A stretch of 64,000 nucleotides of DNA, taken from positions 1 to 64,000 of the forward strand of contig NZ_FODX01000009.1 in the NCBI RefSeq assembly GCF_900110495.1, in the 5' to 3' direction. The stretch comes from Nitrosovibrio sp. Nv6. GTDB taxonomy: Bacteria > Pseudomonadota > Gammaproteobacteria > Burkholderiales > Nitrosomonadaceae. Each line of letters begins with the position of its first letter. The stretch's first letter is position 1. Both the position numbers and the translations under genes were made by a program. Below the pieces are notes generated by a model. That model saw only the letters and a list, made by a program, of their open reading frames with translations, ran no database searches and was not told the DNA's origin. Shown here in pieces: positions 58,855-64,000 of this stretch.

Positions 58855-60354
58855 ATGTCTTTCAAACCCGTAATTCTATGGACAGATGCGCTCGTCTACC
58901 TCCTGGTTGCGGCGCTGATCCTGTTTGCCTGGCACGTACGGAGAAACGAGCATCTCTGGGCGCCGTGGCGCCGTGTCGGTCATAGTGCAAGCGGCATGGC
59001 GGCGCTCACGGTGCTGGTATTCTTTGTGATTATAGGTTTACTTGACACGGTGCATTTACGTCCCGCAGTGGAGAATAATAGCGGCGGCGAAACAGCTTAT
59101 AGTGTGGAAGTCCTAAGCTTGTTCGACGTGATCGCGACCCCGTTGCGGACACAGGTGGAAAAGACTTATTCAGCACCGTTTGCCGCATATCTTTATGCTC
59201 GAGAAACAATAGAGCATCCGGGCGGCGGGCAGACACGGGAATTTCCCCGCCTGAAATTCGGCGCAGCGCATTTGCAGGATCCAGAAACGCAGCTTGTCAC
59301 CGATATCGCCTGGCGAGCGGCAGCGGGCGGCGGTCTTGGGCTGTTCTTCTGGTGCCTGGCTGTCGCGTCGTTGGCCCTGTTATTGGCACGCCGCAGCGGT
59401 GAAGCATTTCTATCAATGCTCTCCGCTATCAGGCGCGGTGCTACCGCCATTCCCTGGAACGCGGCATGCATCACACTGGCGCTCATCCTGGTAATGTGCG
59501 GTGCGGCGCTGGCCTTATGCGGAAGCTACCATATATTGGGCACTGACAAGGTAGGGCAGGATGTTTTCTACCAGTCCCTGAAAAGCATCCGCACCGGACT
59601 CGTGATCGGGACGCTCACTACATTGATGATGCTTCCTTTTGCACTGCTCCTGGGCATCACCGCCGGCTACTTTCGAGGCTGGGTGGATGATGTGATTCAA
59701 TATCTGTATACCACGCTGAGTTCAATTCCCGGGGTTCTGCTTATTGCAGCGGCAGTGTTGATGACGCAGGTATACATGGAGACGCACCCGGAGCTGTTCG
59801 ATACGGTCGCGTCCCGCGCCGATCTGCGTCTGCTGTTTCTGTGCATCATACTCGGGGTGACGAGCTGGACCGGGTTGTGCCGCCTGCTGCGCGGCGAAAC
59901 GCTGAAGTTGCGTGAAATGGAATATATCCAGGCGGCTCACGCATTCGGTGTTTCCCACTGGCGAATTCTCAGCCGCCACATTCTTCCCAACGTGATGCAT
60001 ATCGTGCTGATTACTACGGTGATGGATTTCAGCGGCCTGGTTCTCGCTGAAGCTGTGCTGTCTTACGTAGGCGTTGGCGTTGATCCTTCAACCATCAGTT
60101 TTGGCACCATGATTAATGCGGCACGTCTGGAAATGGCACGGGACCCAATGGTATGGTGGTCCTTGCTTGCGGCCTTCAGTTTCATGTTTGCCCTGGTCTT
60201 GAGCGCTAATCTGTTTGCCGATGCGGTACAAAATGCATTTGATCCACGAGTGAAGACCCTGTCGGCGAGAGTTGGAGCATTGCGGCGCAAACGCAGAGAA
60301 GAGCCAGAAGCCAAATCTTCTCCCACCAGGACCGAGGGTTCTCTTCCGTCATGA
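58855..60354 (+). CDS. ABC transporter permease, OppC/DppC type, with enlarged N-terminus
   Basis: A 499-residue permease, about 200 residues longer than common OppC. The first half has extra membrane helices (about residues 9-25, 41-62, and 155-173) and a periplasmic loop. The second half is the standard permease with GTDKVGQDVFYQSLKSIRTG, the EAA loop LREMEYIQAAHAFGVSHWRI and NVMHIVLITTVMDFSGLVLA. The C-terminus has NAFDPRVKTLSAR. Its stop overlaps the ATPase start by four bases, so expression is coupled. Confidence 0.88.
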   Translation: MSFKPVILWTDALVYLLVAALILFAWHVRRNEHLWAPWRRVGHSASGMAALTVLVFFVIIGLLDTVHLRPAVENNSGGETAYSVEVLSLFDVIATPLRTQVEKTYSAPFAAYLYARETIEHPGGGQTREFPRLKFGAAHLQDPETQLVTDIAWRAAAGGGLGLFFWCLAVASLALLLARRSGEAFLSMLSAIRRGATAIPWNAACITLALILVMCGAALALCGSYHILGTDKVGQDVFYQSLKSIRTGLVIGTLTTLMMLPFALLLGITAGYFRGWVDDVIQYLYTTLSSIPGVLLIAAAVLMTQVYMETHPELFDTVASRADLRLLFLCIILGVTSWTGLCRLLRGETLKLREMEYIQAAHAFGVSHWRILSRHILPNVMHIVLITTVMDFSGLVLAEAVLSYVGVGVDPSTISFGTMINAARLEMARDPMVWWSLLAAFSFMFALVLSANLFADAVQNAFDPRVKTLSARVGALRRKRREEPEAKSSPTRTEGSLPS

Positions 60355-62462
60355 ATGCGGTTTTGCAAATCAACGATCTCGAGACCATTCTCTACACGGA
60401 GGCAGCGCCGGTGCGAGCGGTGGATGGACTTACACTACAGATCATGAGGGGTGAGACTTTCGCGCTGCTGGGTGAATCCGGCTGCGGAAAATCCATAACT
60501 GCCCTGTCCGTTATGCGATTGCTGCCAGACTCGGGGGAAATTTTGGGGGGTTCCGTCAGACTCGGCGGAGAGGATCTGCTTCTGCTGCCTGAGGCCGCCA
60601 TGCGCGGCATTCGCGGAAAGCGCATCAGCATGATTTTTCAGGAGCCAATGCTAAGCCTGAATCCAGTCATGACCGTGGCGGATCAGATTGGCGAAGTGTT
60701 GCAGCGGCATTTCAATTTACGCGGTGCGGTGGCACAAAAACGCATACAGGAAATTCTGAATCAAGTGGGAATACCTGATCCGGCAAGGCGCATGAATGAG
60801 TATCCGTTCCAGTTTTCGGGCGGAATGAAGCAGCGGATGATGATAGCCATGGCACTGGCAGGAGAACCTGAACTGCTTATCGCCGATGAGCCTACTACCG
60901 CGCTGGACGTAACCATTCAGGCGCAGGTACTTGACCTGATGCGTAATCTGCAGCAGCGCGACGGCATGGCCATCCTATTCATTACTCACGATCTCAGCGT
61001 GGCAGCGGAGATAGCGCATCGGGTGGGGATAATGTATGCCGGAGAAATCGTGGAGACAGCGACGCGCGACGCGTTTTTCCGTGGTCCCGCACATCCCTAT
61101 TCACGGAAGTTGCTCGCGTCCTTGCCGGGAAGGGATAAGCGGCGGCAGGGTTTGCGCCTGGCCGCAATCAGCGGAAACGTACCGCCCCTGTCACATGAAT
61201 TCGTGGGGTGCCGTTTTGCGGATCGCTGTGATCATGCCTGGGAATTATGTCATGAGGTCGCGCCGGGATGGACCGCGCTGGCCGGTGAACAGCAGGTAAG
61301 GTGTCATCTTTTTAACCAGAATTGGGGATCTGGCGTTCGGGAGCAACAATTCAAGGATGAAAGGCGGGAATCCGCTGCGCAGAATTCAGGAAAGCCGGAT
61401 AAGTCCGATACGGATACCGGAACCGGGTTGCTGAATCATGAATCCGGAGTTGCGGATTCATGCTTGTTGTCCGTGACCGACCTGAAAGTTTACTTCCCCA
61501 TCCACAAGGGTTTCATGAAACATGTGGCGGGATATGTCAAAGCGGTCGATGGCGTGTCCCTCGAGATTTGCCAAGGTAAGACGTTGGCGTTGGTAGGGGA
61601 ATCGGGTTGCGGAAAAACCACGGTTGGCAAGGGTATCCTGCAACTGATTCCCCCCACCGGGGGCAGCGTGCGCTATGGCGGGCTCGAGCTGGTAGGGCTG
61701 GAACGCAACCGGTTGCGAAAGCTGCGCGCCGAGCTCCAGCTTATATTCCAGGATCCGTATTCATCACTCAATCCGAGAATGCGTATCATCGATATTATCG
61801 AAGAGGGAATGAACGCCCTGAATATCGAAAACGACAGCAAAGCAAGCCATGCTGAGCGTCTATCCGGCACCGATAGAAACAAGGTGGACAAGCTATTGGA
61901 CAGTGTCGGGCTATCGCCGGAAACGAAATGGCGTTATCCGCACGAGTTTTCGGGCGGCCAGCGGCAGCGTATCGCCATTGCCCGCGCGTTGGCCGTCAAC
62001 CCAAAACTGATCGTATGCGATGAGCCGACAAGCGCCCTGGATGTATCGGTACAGGCGCAGATTTTAAATCTGTTGAAGGAACTGCAGAATAATCTGGGAT
62101 TGGCCTATCTGTTCATCACGCACAACATTTCAGTGGTGGAATATATTGCGGATGAAGTGGCCGTGATGTATCTGGGGAGAATAGTGGAACGCGGCAGCGT
62201 GGATGAAGTTTTGACCAGCCCCCGGCATCCCTATACGCAGGCCCTGCTGTCGGCGGTTCCGGTAATTGAACCTGAATCGAAACGTCAGGTCATACACCTT
62301 CATGGAGATATGCCATCTCCCTCCCATCCACCATCAGGCTGCCACTTTCATCCCCGCTGCCCCCACGTCATGCCGGTCTGCCGCGAAGCGTATCCGGCAA
62401 CAAGCACATTCAGTTCATCGCATACAGCGCGCTGTTATCTTTATCCTCAGGAACAGGATTGA
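60351..62462 (+). CDS. Fused double ATPase of the peptide ABC transporter (OppD-OppF type)
   Basis: A 703-residue protein with two complete ABC ATPase modules. NBD1: Walker A GESGCGKS (about 41-48), signature FSGGMKQRM, Walker [12 protein letters not shown]2: Walker A GESGCGKT (about 417-424), signature FSGGQRQRI, Walker B LIVCDEPT. Each module ends in an oligopeptide-type C-terminal domain with clustered cysteines ([28 protein letters not shown]). The layout matches YejF/GsiA-like fused ATPases that energise peptide or glutathione uptake. It completes the operon. Confidence 0.93.
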   Translation: MNAVLQINDLETILYTEAAPVRAVDGLTLQIMRGETFALLGESGCGKSITALSVMRLLPDSGEILGGSVRLGGEDLLLLPEAAMRGIRGKRISMIFQEPMLSLNPVMTVADQIGEVLQRHFNLRGAVAQKRIQEILNQVGIPDPARRMNEYPFQFSGGMKQRMMIAMALAGEPELLIADEPTTALDVTIQAQVLDLMRNLQQRDGMAILFITHDLSVAAEIAHRVGIMYAGEIVETATRDAFFRGPAHPYSRKLLASLPGRDKRRQGLRLAAISGNVPPLSHEFVGCRFADRCDHAWELCHEVAPGWTALAGEQQVRCHLFNQNWGSGVREQQFKDERRESAAQNSGKPDKSDTDTGTGLLNHESGVADSCLLSVTDLKVYFPIHKGFMKHVAGYVKAVDGVSLEICQGKTLALVGESGCGKTTVGKGILQLIPPTGGSVRYGGLELVGLERNRLRKLRAELQLIFQDPYSSLNPRMRIIDIIEEGMNALNIENDSKASHAERLSGTDRNKVDKLLDSVGLSPETKWRYPHEFSGGQRQRIAIARALAVNPKLIVCDEPTSALDVSVQAQILNLLKELQNNLGLAYLFITHNISVVEYIADEVAVMYLGRIVERGSVDEVLTSPRHPYTQALLSAVPVIEPESKRQVIHLHGDMPSPSHPPSGCHFHPRCPHVMPVCREAYPATSTFSSSHTARCYLYPQEQD

Positions 62463-62509
62463 GCGCATCTGGAAGCACAAGCACAAGCACAAGCATAAGG
62501 AATATGTAT

Positions 62510-64000
62510 ATGGTTGGTCAGGAAGTCGCACGTCGCCGTACGTTTGCCATCATTTCTCACCCGGATGCCGGCAAGACGACGCTTACCGAGAAACTGCTGT
62601 TGTTTGCCGGGGCGATTCATATCGCGGGCAGCGTCAAGGCGCGCAAGGCAAGCCGTCATGCCACTTCCGACTGGATGGAGATCGAGAAGCAGCGCGGTAT
62701 TTCGGTAGCCAGTTCGGTGATGCAGATGGAGTACGGAGATTGTGTCATCAATTTACTGGATACACCGGGACACCAGGATTTTTCCGAAGATACCTATCGT
62801 GTTCTGACTGCCGTGGATGCCGCCCTCATGGTGATCGACGCTGCCAATGGCGTGGAGGCCCAGACGCTGCGACTGCTGAACGTTTGCCGCGCGCGTAATA
62901 CGCCCATCATCACTTTCGTGAATAAAATGGACCGCGAAGTGCGTGACCCACTCGACCTTATCGACGAGATTGAACGAACGCTGGACATGGCCGCGGTGCC
63001 TTTTACCTGGCCAATGGGTATGGGCCGTGGTTTTAATGGTGTATTTGATCTGAGGCGCGATAGCATGCGTGTTTTCCGGCCGGGGTCGGACAGGTTGGAT
63101 AACGAGGACGAAATCATCGAGGGCCTGAACAATCCCGCTATCGCGGAACGCTTTGCGGACAACGCCGCCAAGGTGCAGCAGGAAGTCGAATTGATACGCG
63201 GTGCCTCACCCGAATTCAGTCATGCGGCATTCCTCGCAGGTCGGCAGACGCCGATATTTTTCGGCTCGGCCATCAATAACTTTGGCGTTCGCGAGGTGCT
63301 TGAGGCGCTGGTCGATCTCGCGCCGCCGCCTGGACCGCGGAGCGCCTTGCAACGCCGCGTACAACCTGCTGAACCGAAGTTTTCAGGCGTGGTATTCAAG
63401 ATTCAGGCCAATATGAACCCGGCTCACCGGGATCGTATTGCGTTCGTGAGAATTTGCTCGGGCCGGTTCGTGCGCGGCATGAACCTGAGGATAGTGCGTA
63501 ATGATAAGGATATCCGGACCAACGGCGTCGTCTCATTCCTCTCCCAGCGGCGCGACTTGCTGGACATTGCCTATCCCGGCGATATCATCGGGATTCCCAA
63601 TCATGGGACGCTGCAACTGGGAGATACGCTGACAGAAGGCGAGCGGCTGCAGTTTACAGGTTTGCCGTTTTTCGCGCCGGAACTTTTCCAGACCGTCGAG
63701 ATTGCCGACCCGATGCGCAGCAAGCAGCTTAAATTGGGGCTCGCGCAACTTGGTGAGGAGGGCGCGATTCAGGTGTTTCGTCCTCACTGGGGAGGTACCT
63801 TGCTGCTGGGCGCGGTGGGCACTCTGCAGTTCGAGGTGGTAGCGCACCGGCTCAAGCATGAATATGGTGTGGATGCCCGGCTCGCACCCGCGAAGTACCA
63901 GTTGGCGCGCTGGGTCACTGCGGATGACCCGCGCGAACTTAAACGATTCATCGATACCAACGCGCATCGGATCGCCTATGATGTTGTCGCTGCACCGACC
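62510..64000 (+). CDS. prfC: Peptide chain release factor 3 (3' end outside window)
   Basis: A translational GTPase that recycles RF1/RF2 after termination. ATG 62510 (MVGQEVARRRTFAIISHPDA) follows AAGGA by about 10 bases; ATG 62504 would add MY. G1 is SHPDAGKTT, G2 lies in EKQRGISV, G3 is DTPGHQDF, and G4 is VNKMDRE. Domain II and the start of domain III are present, with LPFFAPELFQTV. The frame stays open to the window edge after 497 codons; about 30-40 residues are missing compared with the usual 525-535. It starts 47 bases after the ABC operon. Confidence 0.95.
   Translation, partial: MVGQEVARRRTFAIISHPDAGKTTLTEKLLLFAGAIHIAGSVKARKASRHATSDWMEIEKQRGISVASSVMQMEYGDCVINLLDTPGHQDFSEDTYRVLTAVDAALMVIDAANGVEAQTLRLLNVCRARNTPIITFVNKMDREVRDPLDLIDEIERTLDMAAVPFTWPMGMGRGFNGVFDLRRDSMRVFRPGSDRLDNEDEIIEGLNNPAIAERFADNAAKVQQEVELIRGASPEFSHAAFLAGRQTPIFFGSAINNFGVREVLEALVDLAPPPGPRSALQRRVQPAEPKFSGVVFKIQANMNPAHRDRIAFVRICSGRFVRGMNLRIVRNDKDIRTNGVVSFLSQRRDLLDIAYPGDIIGIPNHGTLQLGDTLTEGERLQFTGLPFFAPELFQTVEIADPMRSKQLKLGLAQLGEEGAIQVFRPHWGGTLLLGAVGTLQFEVVAHRLKHEYGVDARLAPAKYQLARWVTADDPRELKRFIDTNAHRIAYDVVAAPT

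Overview
The window looks like chromosome of an ammonia-oxidising betaproteobacterium, most likely Nitrosospira (Nitrosomonadales). The main evidence is a stand-alone amoC (ammonia monooxygenase subunit C) at 14.0-14.9 kb. Two PEP-CTERM proteins, a hopanoid-type squalene/phytoene synthase and betaproteobacterial housekeeping gene orders agree with this. Genus is an inference; no rRNA gene is present.

Region 1 (about 1-17.4 kb) is accessory and scarred. It holds a frameshifted IS110-type transposase, a HAF-repeat PEP-CTERM protein with a truncated tandem paralogue, small unknown proteins, a PLP serine dehydratase, an ADP-ribosylglycohydrolase-family protein whose metal motifs look lost, a decayed small heat-shock gene, a CheB-CheR-PAS-histidine kinase-receiver fusion, two lipoproteins, singleton amoC and a low-complexity PEP-CTERM protein. 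A second, partial copy of the 5' end of purL lies 2 kb upstream of the real purL. The most interesting spot is just upstream of amoC: a 29-residue membrane-peptide ORF with a strong ribosome binding site, preceded by four heptamers at exact 11-bp spacing that resemble a PhoB/OmpR-family operator.

Region 2 (17.4-39.9 kb) is mostly housekeeping on the plus strand: purL, a ChaN-PDZ protein coupled to an M1-like metallopeptidase, ndk, then the conserved run rlmN-rodZ-ispG-hisS-yfgM-bamB-der (the pilF gene expected between rlmN and rodZ is absent). apaG, rpe, gph and trpE follow, then dacB and bioA on the minus strand.

Region 3 (41-52.5 kb) is protein quality control: groS-groL under a perfect CIRCE operator, hpnD, a short-chain dehydrogenase, tRNA-Leu, then tig-clpP-clpX-lon-hupB followed by tRNA-Val and tRNA-Asp.

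Region 4 (52.5-64 kb) has ppiD, fabI on the minus strand, a four-gene peptide-type ABC transporter operon (membrane-anchored binding protein, two permeases, one fused double ATPase), and prfC running off the window end. No CRISPR array, rRNA or replication origin was seen.
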